Shown in pieces: positions 16,418 through 30,022 of a stretch of DNA of 53,901 bases. Below the pieces are notes generated by a model. It was given only the letters and a program-made list of their open reading frames with translations. It was not told the DNA's origin and did no database searches. The stretch's first letter is position 1. Each line of letters opens with the position of its first letter. The translations under genes and the position numbers were made by a program. The DNA is from Oxalobacteraceae bacterium (lineage in GTDB: Bacteria; Pseudomonadota; Gammaproteobacteria; Burkholderiales; Burkholderiaceae_D), in NCBI GenBank assembly GCA_030698225.1, contig JAUYNR010000054.1, positions 1 through 53,901 of the forward strand, written 5' to 3'.

Positions 16418-16849
16418 TTAGTAATCCATCCTCTCTGAGTCGCCCGACACGTCGCGCGTTACCGCTTCAATTACCTCGTACCGGAGCGCCGCACCCCCGC
16501 ACCCCTCTTTTTGGCAGGCCCCACATGCACATATAAGCCACCCGCGATGCGGGTGACTGCCCTGACAAATCATACATGTAAGTCCAGTGCGCCTAAATTC
16601 ATGGCAAGCCCAGCACCCATGCTGGGGATCGGCCGCGTTACTGCGACGCACTACCCCTTCAGGCCCAAGTAACTCCAACAGTAGTTCGAACTTGTGCGCA
16701 TCTGGGGCGTCAGAGCTGAGCGTAATCCCGTCCCTCTCTATAAGGTTGAGGACGTTGTGCAACTTCTCTTCCACGTCAATGTCCTCAACGCCTTCGGCTC
16801 CATAACCACCCCCCACAGATTTTCGTCTACCGCTCGGATAATCGCCCAT
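16418..16849 (-). CDS. Cysteine-rich hypothetical protein
   Basis: A 143-residue protein of unknown function. The N-terminal half is acidic and helical (EDIDVEEKLHNVLNLIERDG). The C-terminal half has CWACHEF, CMICQ and CACGACQKEGC, eight cysteines in a pattern suggesting bound zinc or another metal, possibly a small treble-clef or RING-like fold. There is no signal peptide. The frame opens at a TTG (16861), but the ATG at 16849 is preferred because GGAGGG lies four bases upstream. It is the first of the three co-directional genes in the patch; the next starts one base after its stop. I do not recognise the family. Confidence 0.6.
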   Translation of the reverse strand: MGDYPSGRRKSVGGGYGAEGVEDIDVEEKLHNVLNLIERDGITLSSDAPDAHKFELLLELLGPEGVVRRSNAADPQHGCWACHEFRRTGLTCMICQGSHPHRGWLICACGACQKEGCGGAALRYEVIEAVTRDVSGDSERMDY

Positions 16850-17175
16850 ACAGCCCTCCAAAGTTTCATTTAAGAAACCTTTATTCTATTCTCAAGCGTT
16901 GTTCAGCGCCAATGTATTCATCCCGCTCAGCGCCGCCAACTCCAACTGGCCATACAGGCTGCCGACTGTCATTGCTGTATCCAGCAGCGCTTATTTTTGG
17001 TTTGGTCCGGTGTATGCTAGCGCGAACGCGTATATACCGCGCCGAAAAAGCATTCTGGAATGCCGATTTCGATATACTCGAGGATATTTTTCAGGAATAT
17101 ATCGTTTACCGCAGGTAATCACTACCGGATAAAAATATACCTACATTAGTATATTTAACAGGCATTATTCCCTGA
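16850..17175. other. Intergenic region with possible 26-codon ORF and the right direct repeat
   Basis: About 325 bases without a convincing gene. A minus-strand frame at 16892-16972 encodes a 26-residue peptide beginning MTVGSLYGQLELAALSG. Its composition looks protein-like, but it has no ribosome binding site and could be the remnant C-terminus of a lost gene. AT-rich sequence with ATAT runs lies between 17080 and 17160. Confidence 0.35.
16986..17025. repeat. Right copy of an imperfect direct repeat flanking a three-gene patch
   Basis: Begins AGCGCTTATTTT like the copy at 15416-15450 and keeps the GG, CGGTGT and CGCGA blocks with small insertions. The two copies bracket about 1.57 kb holding the three unknown genes. 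Confidence 0.45.
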
Positions 17176-19038
<1,863 letters not shown>

Positions 19039-19057
19039 GGTGTGTATTTCATCAAAA

Positions 19058-19699
19058 TCAGGGGATCTGGAGCAGTTTATGCGTTTGTATACTGAGCTTC
19101 CACTGCGGATTGCGCTTGCAGGTCTCGATTGCCAGCCGGGTATTGGCGGCAATGTCCGGCCCATCCATGGGCTGCACGAAAAAATGTTCGAAATCGAGCC
19201 TCGCATAGTCGGCAAGGTTTTGCCCGGCTTGTGGAATCACGACCTTGATCTCATTGCCCCGCGCGACTGCCAATGCCGATCCCACTTTCGGGCTGACGCA
19301 GATCCAATCGACCCCGTCTGGCACTGCTATGGTGCCGTTAGTCTCGATGGCGATGGTAAATCCGTGTGCGTGCATGCTGGCAATCAGAGCATCATCAAGC
19401 TGCAGCAGCGGTTCGCCGCCGGTGAACACCACGTATTTGTATTGATCAGCCGGATAATCCTGCGGCCACAGGCTGTCGATCGTGCGCGCCAGCGCGTCGC
19501 TGTCAGGAAATTTCCCACCCTGCTCGCCGTCGGTGCCGACAAAATCGGTATCGCAAAATCGGCATACCGCGCTGGTGCGGTCGGCCTCGCGTCCCGACCA
19601 CAGGTTGCAGCCGCTGAAGCGACAAAATACCGCAGGCCGCCCCGCATGCGCGCCCTCGCCTTGCAAGGTATAAAAGATTTCTTTGATGCTGTAGGTCAC
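19058..19699 (-). CDS. queE: 7-carboxy-7-deazaguanine synthase
   Basis: Radical SAM enzyme that turns 6-carboxytetrahydropterin, the QueD product, into 7-carboxy-7-deazaguanine. The cluster motif is the unusual CX14CX2C form (GCNLW...VCRFCDTDF) seen in some QueE enzymes such as that of Burkholderia multivorans, rather than the standard CX3CX2C. TLQGEG at the N-terminus, FTGGEPLLQ for SAM binding and ETNGT follow. The product is 213 residues from a GTG start at 19699, which places TYSIKEIFYTLQGEG at the N-terminus as in homologues; no ATG is suitable. queC, the next pathway gene, is not in this window. Confidence 0.92.
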   Translation of the reverse strand: MTYSIKEIFYTLQGEGAHAGRPAVFCRFSGCNLWSGREADRTSAVCRFCDTDFVGTDGEQGGKFPDSDALARTIDSLWPQDYPADQYKYVVFTGGEPLLQLDDALIASMHAHGFTIAIETNGTIAVPDGVDWICVSPKVGSALAVARGNEIKVVIPQAGQNLADYARLDFEHFFVQPMDGPDIAANTRLAIETCKRNPQWKLSIQTHKLLQIP

Positions 19700-19814
19700 T
19701 GCGTTCTTCAATTCGGATAAAAATGGCTGAATCCATTTGGCCGCAGGACCAAGAGCGTACCTGCTGCGCTGCGGCACGAATTGTAACGCGCAGAAGGCAT
19801 TTCCGCTAAGGACA

Positions 19815-19849
19815 AGGACGATGCCCCGCTCGAGGCGGCGCATCGTCCT
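19815..19849. terminator. Inverted repeat downstream of guaA, weak terminator candidate
   Basis: A perfect 10-bp stem (19815-19824 with 19840-19849) around a 15-base loop, located 36 bases beyond the guaA stop on the minus strand. No T-tract follows, so intrinsic termination is doubtful. Confidence 0.4.
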
Positions 19850-19884
19850 GCGGACATGCGGAAAATGCGTTCAATCGGCCGGGA

Positions 19885-21465
19885 TCATTCCCATTCAATC
19901 GTCGCCGGCGGTTTGCCGGAAATGTCGTAGACCACGCGATTGATGCCGCGCACTTCATTGATGATGCGATTCGATACCTTGCCCAGCAAGTCATGCGGCA
20001 GATGCGCCCAGTGCGCAGTCATGAAATCCTGCGTTTGGACTGCGCGCAGCGCCACCACGTATTCATAGGTGCGGCCATCGCCCATCACGCCGACCGATTT
20101 CACCGGCAGGAATACCGCAAAGGCCTGGCTGGTCAACTGGTACCAGTTCTTGTCGCTGATTTCATCTACGGTACTGCGCAATTCTTCGATGAAAATGGCA
20201 TCTGCGCGGCGCAACAGGTCGGCAAATTCCTTCTTCACTTCGCCCAGGATGCGCACGCCCAGGCCGGGCCCGGGGAACGGATGGCGATACACCATGTCGT
20301 GCGGCAGGCCCAGTGCGACACCCAGCTCGCGCACTTCATCCTTGAAGAGTTCGCGCAAAGGTTCCAGCAATTTAAGATTCATCGTATCGGGCAAGCCGCC
20401 GACATTGTGGTGGCTCTTGATGGTGTGGCCCTTCTTGCCCTTGCCTGCGCTTTCGATCACGTCCGGATAGATGGTGCCCTGCGCCAGCCACTTGGCGTTC
20501 TGCAGCTTGCCGGACTCGTTCTGGAATACTTCGACAAATTCGCGCCCGATGATCTTGCGCTTGGCTTCCGGGTCGGTCACTCCGGCCAGCGCGCCCATGA
20601 ACTCTGCCGTGGCATCGACATGGATCACTTTGACGCCGAGGTTCTTGCCGAACATGTCCATCACCATCTTGCCTTCATCCAGGCGCAGCAAGCCGTGGTC
20701 GACAAACACGCAGGTCAGCTTGTCGCCGATCGCGCGGTGGATCAGGGCCGCAGCAACGCTGCTGTCGACGCCGCCGGAAAGGCCCAGGATGACTTCGTCC
20801 TGGCCGACCTGTTCGCGGATCGATGCGACTGCTTCGGCAATGTAGTCCGGCATGTTCCAGTCGGATTTGCAGCCGCAAATCTCGTGGACGAAACGACCGA
20901 TGATGGCCTTGCCCTGCACGGTATGGGTGACTTCCGGATGAAATTGCAATGCGTAGAAGTGGCGTTCCTCATCGGCCATCGCGGCAATCGGGCAGTTGTC
21001 GGTCGATGCCATCAGCTTGAAGCCGGGCGGCATCTGAATCACCTTGTCGCCATGGCTCATCCATACCTTGAGCATGCCATGGCCCTCGGTGGTCACGAAG
21101 TCATTGATTTCATTGAGCAGGGCGGTATGGCTGCGAGCCCGCACCTCCGCGTAGCCGAATTCGCGCACCAGGCCGTTTTCGACCTGGCCGCCGAGTTGAG
21201 CAGCCATGGTTTGCATGCCGTAGCAAATGCCGAGTACCGGCACGCCCAGCTCAAAAACCGCCTGCGGAGCACGCGGCGTGTCGCCCTCCATCACCGAATT
21301 CGGCCCGCCCGACAGGATCACTCCGGCCGCACCGTAGTTTCGAATGAACTCATCCGATACGTCATAAGGAAAAACTTCAGAAAAAACACCCGAATCGCGC
21401 ACGCGGCGGGCAATCAGTTGGGTGACCTGTGAACCGAAATCGAGAATGAGAATTTTAGAGTGCAT
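19885..21465 (-). CDS. guaA: GMP synthase (glutamine-hydrolysing)
   Basis: Aminates XMP to GMP using glutamine and ATP. The 526-residue product has an N-terminal class I amidotransferase domain with nucleophile Cys in GICYGMQ and the His-Glu pair in HPEVTH, then the ATP pyrophosphatase loop [11 protein letters not shown] near residue 230, and the C-terminal dimerisation domain ending in PPATIEWE. Length is standard. It lies 11 bases after a GAF-GGDEF gene, with guaB before that, so all three are probably one operon. No obvious ribosome binding site precedes the ATG, which fits translational coupling to the upstream gene. Confidence 0.97.
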   Translation of the reverse strand: MHSKILILDFGSQVTQLIARRVRDSGVFSEVFPYDVSDEFIRNYGAAGVILSGGPNSVMEGDTPRAPQAVFELGVPVLGICYGMQTMAAQLGGQVENGLVREFGYAEVRARSHTALLNEINDFVTTEGHGMLKVWMSHGDKVIQMPPGFKLMASTDNCPIAAMADEERHFYALQFHPEVTHTVQGKAIIGRFVHEICGCKSDWNMPDYIAEAVASIREQVGQDEVILGLSGGVDSSVAAALIHRAIGDKLTCVFVDHGLLRLDEGKMVMDMFGKNLGVKVIHVDATAEFMGALAGVTDPEAKRKIIGREFVEVFQNESGKLQNAKWLAQGTIYPDVIESAGKGKKGHTIKSHHNVGGLPDTMNLKLLEPLRELFKDEVRELGVALGLPHDMVYRHPFPGPGLGVRILGEVKKEFADLLRRADAIFIEELRSTVDEISDKNWYQLTSQAFAVFLPVKSVGVMGDGRTYEYVVALRAVQTQDFMTAHWAHLPHDLLGKVSNRIINEVRGINRVVYDISGKPPATIEWE

Positions 21466-21476
21466 GGAGGACGCTT

Positions 21477-22529
21477 TTACAAAAGGACATTAAACGAGAG
21501 TTCGCCAGGACTAGCCTGGACAACGCAATTACGGCCTGCTTTTTTAGCGGCAAGCAGCGCTTTTTCCGCATGATCGATCAATTCTTCCTGGCTCGCGGCG
21601 GGAAACGTGTCAGTCGATACGGTGCCGGCGCTGACCGTCAACTGCAGTTTGGCGGCACCGATCATTTCTGCGTGCGCCATGATGGCCAGGCGCATCCGCT
21701 CCGCCACCGCAAGTGAAATCAGATGCGAAGCGCCGGGCAGGACCACCATGAACTGATCGCCGTCGTAGCGACCCAGTGCATCGTGGGGACGGATGCAGGA
21801 ACGCAGACGGCTGACCACCTTGAGCAGCAATGTGTCGCCGCTGGGGCGACCATGTTCTTCATTAATGCTCCTGAAATGATCCAGATTGACAAAAACCATC
21901 GACAACGGTTTTTGCGCCTGACGGCAATTAACCATCTCAACCGATAATGCACGCGTGATGGCAGCGCGGTTCCAGGTGCCGATCAGGGGATCGGTCAGGG
22001 ATTCCCGTCGCAAATTACGATTTTTCTTGATCAGATCGAGTTGTGTCGCGCTGGCGTTATTCAGCCGCAGCTCACGCTCGAACAGGGAAGCCAGGTCGGC
22101 CAGAAGCAGCCCGTCCTCCTGACTGAAGGTGCGTGGCGCATAATCGACCAGGCAGACGCTGCCGATAACCTGGTTCTGCGCATCGGTGATCGGCTGCGCC
22201 GCATAAAAACGGATGTACGGAGCACCCACAACCAGCCGATGCTGGCGCAGCGATGCGTCGAGACGGGTATCGTTTGCCACATACAAAGCCTGCGGAGCCG
22301 GCAAGCCGTCCACAAAAGCCGCTTCAATCGATTCCATCGAGCGCCCGGATTCGGCGGCACCTGCCATGAAGTCCGTGATGCTGACAAAGCAATTTGAAAC
22401 ATTGAACAAACGCTTGCCGATGCGCCGAATCCGTAAAATCTGCTGATGAATGCTGTATCCGGAGGCATCCAGCGGTACGGTATTGGCCCCGATCAGCTCA
22501 TCCATATTCTCTTGATGCGTCATCGTCAT
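21477..22529 (-). CDS. GAF-GGDEF protein with degenerate active site and intact I-site, inside the gua operon
   Basis: A 350-residue soluble protein: a GAF-like sensor (about 25-155) and a GGDEF domain (about 175-345). The metal-binding NLDHF segment (215-219) is kept, but the signature reads DGDQF (256-260) rather than GGDEF, replacing the first Gly and the catalytic Glu. RPHD (247-250) at the right spacing upstream is a complete RxxD inhibitory site, the place where c-di-GMP binds. The family pattern of dead signature plus live I-site suggests a c-di-GMP receptor rather than a cyclase; this is inference. AGGAA precedes the ATG by 5 bases. guaB ends 46 bases upstream and guaA starts 11 bases downstream, so it should be co-transcribed with GMP synthesis. 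Confidence 0.88.
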   Translation of the reverse strand: MTMTHQENMDELIGANTVPLDASGYSIHQQILRIRRIGKRLFNVSNCFVSITDFMAGAAESGRSMESIEAAFVDGLPAPQALYVANDTRLDASLRQHRLVVGAPYIRFYAAQPITDAQNQVIGSVCLVDYAPRTFSQEDGLLLADLASLFERELRLNNASATQLDLIKKNRNLRRESLTDPLIGTWNRAAITRALSVEMVNCRQAQKPLSMVFVNLDHFRSINEEHGRPSGDTLLLKVVSRLRSCIRPHDALGRYDGDQFMVVLPGASHLISLAVAERMRLAIMAHAEMIGAAKLQLTVSAGTVSTDTFPAASQEELIDHAEKALLAAKKAGRNCVVQASPGELSFNVLL

Positions 22530-22575
22530 GGAGCTTCCTGTTCAAGCAGAGGGTTAACCAATACCGACCACGGAT

Positions 22576-24068
<1,493 letters not shown>

Positions 24069-24187
24069 CAGAAATCCGCTTAAAAAACGTTTTCCATTAC
24101 AAAATTCTATTTCACACGATGCAGAATTTCCGCTCCCCGGCCAAAAAATATCCGCGACGCAATTCAAGCAATTAGTAATTCTTTAAA

Positions 24188-25168
24188 TCAGGCAATTTCC
24201 CCGACATGGTGGCAAGCGACCATCCTGCCTTCAAAAGGCAGCAGCTGCGGAATCTCCAATCGGCAAAGCTCGGTCGCATGCGGACAACGATTATTGAAAG
24301 GGCAACCTGGCGGGGGCGCCAGCGGCGATGGTAATTCGCCGCTCAGAATGATTTTTTTCTGGCGCTGGGCCGGATCGATGCGTGGCGTGCTGGCGAGCAA
24401 GGCGCGCGTGTACGGATGCAGCGGCCGGCTAAAGATCTGATGCTTGCTGCCGTGCTCGACCGTTTTGCCCAGATACATCACCAGCACTTCGTCGGCGATC
24501 ATCTCGACTACGGTCAAATTGTGCGAGATGAACAGGTAGGCTACATCGCTGGCTTCCTGCAAATCCATCAGCAGATTCAATACCTGGGCCTGAATCGATA
24601 CGTCCAGCGCGGACACCGGCTCATCGGCCACAATGACTTTGGGATTGAGCATCAGCGCACGGGCGATCGCGATACGCTGACGCTGTCCACCTGAGAACAT
24701 ATGCGGGTAACGGCCGTAATGCTCAGGTCGCAAGCCGACCTTGGCCATCATCGCCTGCGCCCGCTCAGTACGCTCCGCGTTGGCATGGCCGGTATTTATC
24801 GCCAACGGCTCTTCCAGGATGGCACCCACTTTCTTGCGCGGGTTCAGACTGGCATAGGGATTTTGAAACACCATTTGCACCATGGGACGGACATGCTTGC
24901 GGGCCGCCTTGTCTGCATTTGCAATATTAATGCCGTCCATCCACAATTCGCCGCCGGTCGGCGCCTCGATCATCACAACTTGGCGTGCCAGCGTCGATTT
25001 TCCGCAGCCGGATTCGCCCACTACCGCCAGCGTCTTGCCTGGAGTTAGCGCAAACGATACGCCGTCGAGCGCACGCGCCATCACCCTCGGCTTGAGCCAT
25101 CCCTGCGACACCGGATAGTGCTTGCTGAGATTTTTTGCTTCGAGTAGAACATGTGGATTTGTCATCAT
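24188..25168 (-). CDS. dppF: Dipeptide ABC transporter ATP-binding protein DppF
   Basis: One of the two ATPases that drive peptide uptake through DppBC. The 326 residues contain Walker A VGESGCGKST, signature FSGGQRQRIAIARAL and Walker B VIVADEPVSALD, then the C-terminal oligopeptide-transporter extension with GCPFNNRCPHATELC, whose cysteines bind an iron-sulfur cluster in some homologues. YPVSQGWLKPRV before Walker A is typical of the F-type subunit. The ATG shares one base with the dppD stop (TGATG). It is the last gene of the operon; the 151-base gap after it leads to guaB. Confidence 0.92.
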   Translation of the reverse strand: MMTNPHVLLEAKNLSKHYPVSQGWLKPRVMARALDGVSFALTPGKTLAVVGESGCGKSTLARQVVMIEAPTGGELWMDGINIANADKAARKHVRPMVQMVFQNPYASLNPRKKVGAILEEPLAINTGHANAERTERAQAMMAKVGLRPEHYGRYPHMFSGGQRQRIAIARALMLNPKVIVADEPVSALDVSIQAQVLNLLMDLQEASDVAYLFISHNLTVVEMIADEVLVMYLGKTVEHGSKHQIFSRPLHPYTRALLASTPRIDPAQRQKKIILSGELPSPLAPPPGCPFNNRCPHATELCRLEIPQLLPFEGRMVACHHVGEIA

Positions 25169-26163
25169 CAGACCTTTTGCCAGCCGTTGGTGGGAAGGCC
25201 CTGGCGATCAAGCGGGAAATGGCAGCGCGCCTGTGCGCCTGATGCACCGATCAATTCGGGACGCTGCCGGCGACATTTGTCGGTAGCGTAAGAGCAGCGC
25301 GGGCTGAGCAGACAACCTTCGGGCCGGTCGTACTGACCGGGCACGACGCCAGCCAGTGCCTGCAGACGATTGCGGCCGATATTGTGTTCCGGCAGCGCTG
25401 CCAGCAATGCTTGTGTGTAGGGGTGTCTTGGAGCATCAAAAATATCCGGCACGCTTCCGGTTTCGACCACCTGCCCCGCGTACATCACCACCACCTGCTT
25501 GACCGTCTGTGCGACCACGCTCAAATCGTGTGTGATCAGCATCAGGGCCATGCCACGTTCGCGCTGCAACTGCAGCAGTAATTCAAGCATTTGCGCCTGT
25601 ACCGTAACATCGAGCGCGGTGGTTGGCTCGTCGGCAATCAGCAAGCGCGGATTGCAGGCGATCGCGATGGCGACCATCACACGCTGGCTCATGCCGCCGG
25701 ACAATTGATGCGGGTAAGCATTCAGGCGGCGCTCGGCATCCGGGATGTCCACCTGCTTCAACAGCGCCAATGCCTTGGCCCGCAACTCCCTGTTCGATCC
25801 GCCTTCGTGCACGCGCAAAGTCTCGATCAACTGGTAGGCGACGGTAAAGGACGGATTCAGGCTGGTCATCGGGTCCTGGAATATCATCGCGATATCCTTG
25901 CCCAACAACTTGCGCCGTTCGCCTTCGGGCATTTTCAGCAAATCGCGGCCATCGAACGCCATCCGTTCAGCGTCAACGCGACCCGGATAATCGATCAATC
26001 CCATCAGCGCGAGCGAAGTGACGCTCTTGCCGGAGCCGGATTCACCGACGATGCCAACCACTTGCCCCTGATCGATATTCAAGTCCAGGCCATCGACTGC
26101 CATGAAGGGTGCGTTTTCTGCGCCGAACTGTACGCTCATGTTCCTGATTTCTAAGAGTGCCAT
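25168..26163 (-). CDS. dppD: Dipeptide ABC transporter ATP-binding protein DppD
   Basis: Second ATPase of the dipeptide transporter. The 331 residues include Walker [19 protein letters not shown], the D-subunit segment [14 protein letters not shown], signature [14 protein letters not shown] and Walker [15 protein letters not shown]-terminal peptide-transporter extension follows with [15 protein letters not shown]. It starts 3 bases after the dppC stop and overlaps the dppF start by one base, so the operon is translated in tight coupling. It can be told from DppF by the PMTSLNP loop and its position in the operon. Confidence 0.93.
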   Translation of the reverse strand: MALLEIRNMSVQFGAENAPFMAVDGLDLNIDQGQVVGIVGESGSGKSVTSLALMGLIDYPGRVDAERMAFDGRDLLKMPEGERRKLLGKDIAMIFQDPMTSLNPSFTVAYQLIETLRVHEGGSNRELRAKALALLKQVDIPDAERRLNAYPHQLSGGMSQRVMVAIAIACNPRLLIADEPTTALDVTVQAQMLELLLQLQRERGMALMLITHDLSVVAQTVKQVVVMYAGQVVETGSVPDIFDAPRHPYTQALLAALPEHNIGRNRLQALAGVVPGQYDRPEGCLLSPRCSYATDKCRRQRPELIGASGAQARCHFPLDRQGLPTNGWQKV

Positions 26164-26166
26164 GAT

Positions 26167-27066
26167 TTATCGTTTCAGTTTCGGGTCGAGCGCATCGCGC
26201 AATCCATCGCCCATCAGGTTAAAAGCCAGTACGGAAACCAGAATCGCCAAACCAGGAAAAGTCACCACCCACCAGGCACTCTGGATAAATTCTAGCGCGC
26301 TCGACAGCATCGAACCCCATTCAGGGGTCGGAGGTTGTGCACCGAGACCAAGAAAACCGAGTGCTGCCGCATCCAGAATGGCGCTGGAAAATCCCAACGT
26401 GGTCTGCACGATCAGCGGCGCCGCACAGTTGGGCAAAATGCAATTGACCATCAGGCGCAGGTTGCCAGCACCGGCGATGCGCGAGGCACTGACATAGTCT
26501 TTCGATACTTCACCGATCACCGCGGCACGGGTCAGGCGGGCAAAATGCGGCAGCATCACGATGGCTATCGCGTACATCGCATTCATCAGGCCAGGCCCAA
26601 GGATGGCTACTACCGCAATCGCCAGCAGCAGGCTGGGCAAGGCCAGCATGATGTCCATCAAGCGCATGATGGCGACTTCAATTCCACCCCGGAAAAAACC
26701 GGCAAGCAGGCCGAGCACGATGCCGATACTGAGGGATAAGGTAACTGATACCAATCCAATGAACAGCGATAGCCGGGTGCCATGGATCAGGCGCGACAAC
26801 ATGTCGCGACCGACCGCGTCGGTGCCCAGGATGAACTTGCTGCTGCCGCCGTCCTGCCACATCGGCGGAACCAGGGTCGCTTCGCGGTATTGCGCAATTG
26901 CCGAATGCGGTGCGATGAGATCGGCCAGCAACGCCAGCAGCACCAATCCGATGACGGCAAACAGCCCGATCAAGGCACCGCGGTTCTGCCGAAAGTAATC
27001 CCATAATTCACGCAATGGATGCGGCGGGGCATTGGAGGCACGGGAAACAGATATCGAATTGCTCAT
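26167..27066 (-). CDS. dppC: Dipeptide ABC transporter permease DppC
   Basis: Inner-membrane permease subunit. The 299 residues have an N-terminal cytoplasmic tail, a first helix (GALIGLFAVIGLVLLALLADL), a periplasmic loop with GTDAVGRDMLSRLIHG typical of the C subunit, and five more membrane helices. The EAA-type loop around GAGNLRLMVNCILPN contacts the ATPases. The ATG overlaps the dppB stop by 4 bases (ATGA). It pairs with DppB to form the translocation pore. Confidence 0.94.
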   Translation of the reverse strand: MSNSISVSRASNAPPHPLRELWDYFRQNRGALIGLFAVIGLVLLALLADLIAPHSAIAQYREATLVPPMWQDGGSSKFILGTDAVGRDMLSRLIHGTRLSLFIGLVSVTLSLSIGIVLGLLAGFFRGGIEVAIMRLMDIMLALPSLLLAIAVVAILGPGLMNAMYAIAIVMLPHFARLTRAAVIGEVSKDYVSASRIAGAGNLRLMVNCILPNCAAPLIVQTTLGFSSAILDAAALGFLGLGAQPPTPEWGSMLSSALEFIQSAWWVVTFPGLAILVSVLAFNLMGDGLRDALDPKLKR

Positions 27067-28073
27067 GAGCTGTGTCGGATACGTGGATTGATGGCGCCGT
27101 ACAGCACGTCAACAAAGAGATTGACAATGATGATGATGGTGGCAGACATCAGGATGCCGCCCTGCACCACCGCATAATCGCGGCGCTGAATTGCCCCGAC
27201 CAGCCACTTCCCGATGCCAGGCCATGAAAATATGGTTTCGGTCAGAATCGCGCCGGCCAGCAGCGTGCCGACTTGCAGACCGATGATGGTTACCACCGGA
27301 ATCAGCGCATTGCGCAGTGCATGGATGCCGATGACGCGCCATTTCGACAAGCCTTTGGCACGTGCGGTACGGACATAATCTTCGCGCAAGACTTCCAGCA
27401 TCGCCGAGCGCGTCATGCGGGCGATCACGGCCAGCGGAATGGTTCCCAGCGCAATCGCAGGCAGGATCAGATGCGAAAGCGCCGATTTGAAGGCGCCATC
27501 CTCGCCCGACAGCAAGCTGTCGATCAGCATGAATCCGGTAACCGGCGGCAGATCGAACAGGATGTCGATCCGGCCCGACACCGGCGTCCAGCCCAGCGTG
27601 ACGGAAAACAGCAGGATGAGCAGCAACGCCCACCAGAAAATCGGCATCGAAAATCCGGTCAGCGACAATCCCATCACCGAATAATCGAGATACGTATTGC
27701 GCTTGAGCGCGGCCAATATGCCGGCAGGTATGCCGACCACCAATGCCAGCAGCATCGCGCATATCGATAGCTCTATCGTGGCCGGAAACAGCGTGATGAA
27801 CTCCTTGAATACCGGCTCATGAGTTGACAGCGAAAATCCGAGATCTCCTCTCAGTACATTTTTCAAATACTCAAAATATTGCATGTACAGCGGCTGATCG
27901 AGGCCGAACTCATGCAGCAGACGCGCATAACGTGCGGCGTCCATGCCGCGTTCGCCTGACATGGCTTCGACGGCATTGCCGGGAATCATGTGAATCAGCG
28001 AAAACACCAGCAGGGTAATACCTAGGAAGGTCGGGATGACCAGACCTATGCGGCGCAGGAGAAATCCAAACAT
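27063..28073 (-). CDS. dppB: Dipeptide ABC transporter permease DppB
   Basis: Inner-membrane permease subunit. The 336 residues start with the family pattern MFGFLLRRIGLVIPTFLGITLLVFSLIHMIPGN, then a periplasmic loop, and five further membrane helices. The EAA-type loop ARAKGLSKWRVIGIHALRNALIPV near residue 250 docks the ATPases, and the protein ends in the helix before YGAINPRIR. It is separated from dppA by 116 bases, a gap that often allows higher expression of the binding protein; no clear hairpin terminator was seen there. Confidence 0.94.
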   Translation of the reverse strand: MFGFLLRRIGLVIPTFLGITLLVFSLIHMIPGNAVEAMSGERGMDAARYARLLHEFGLDQPLYMQYFEYLKNVLRGDLGFSLSTHEPVFKEFITLFPATIELSICAMLLALVVGIPAGILAALKRNTYLDYSVMGLSLTGFSMPIFWWALLLILLFSVTLGWTPVSGRIDILFDLPPVTGFMLIDSLLSGEDGAFKSALSHLILPAIALGTIPLAVIARMTRSAMLEVLREDYVRTARAKGLSKWRVIGIHALRNALIPVVTIIGLQVGTLLAGAILTETIFSWPGIGKWLVGAIQRRDYAVVQGGILMSATIIIIVNLFVDVLYGAINPRIRHSS

Positions 28074-28189
28074 CGGGGGGGTCCCGTTCGATAGTCAATT
28101 AGGGGTACGGCGCTGCAGATTGACAGCATCACACCCGCAACACGGCATAACCATATCGTGGGAAATGACGCTAGTCACTTGCAGAAGCT

Positions 28190-29800
<1,611 letters not shown>

Positions 29801-29932
29801 CGTCCATTCCCCTATTTAGTATTGAATCCAATGAATTGAATCGCTTTATTTTCTCGCCGGATCAGAGCATATTTTTCAAAACCCCGAACCCCGGTTAGAC
29901 CGGAACGAATATATATTCAATTCAACGGATGG

Positions 29933-29974
29933 GTCAGTCATTGTTTGCATAGGGCTATGCAAACAATGACTGAC
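29933..29974. promoter_or_regulatory. Perfect 42-bp palindrome upstream of dppA
   Basis: Arms 29933-29952 and 29955-29974 are exact 20-base reverse complements around GG. It is 132 bases before the dppA ATG and 48 bases beyond the LysR-type gene stop. There is no T-tract, so a protein-binding operator is as likely as a terminator of the regulator gene. The core TTGCATAGGGCTATGCAA contains the T-N11-A spacing of LysR boxes. Confidence 0.6.
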
Positions 29975-30022
29975 ATGTGCGGGGGAGTGAAAACGCCAGC
30001 AAACCTGATCGCAAGCTCGGCG

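Noticed and set aside
15416..17025. CRISPR or phage integrase reading of the patch
   Set aside because: No array of short spaced repeats, and no integrase, tRNA or recombinase gene was found; only one pair of imperfect direct repeats.
16899..17132. 77-codon plus-strand frame between the patch and ldcA
   Set aside because: No ribosome binding site, no conserved features, crosses the right direct repeat.
19993..21432. 479-codon open frame opposite guaA
   Set aside because: Same reasoning: it exactly mirrors guaA and has no family features.
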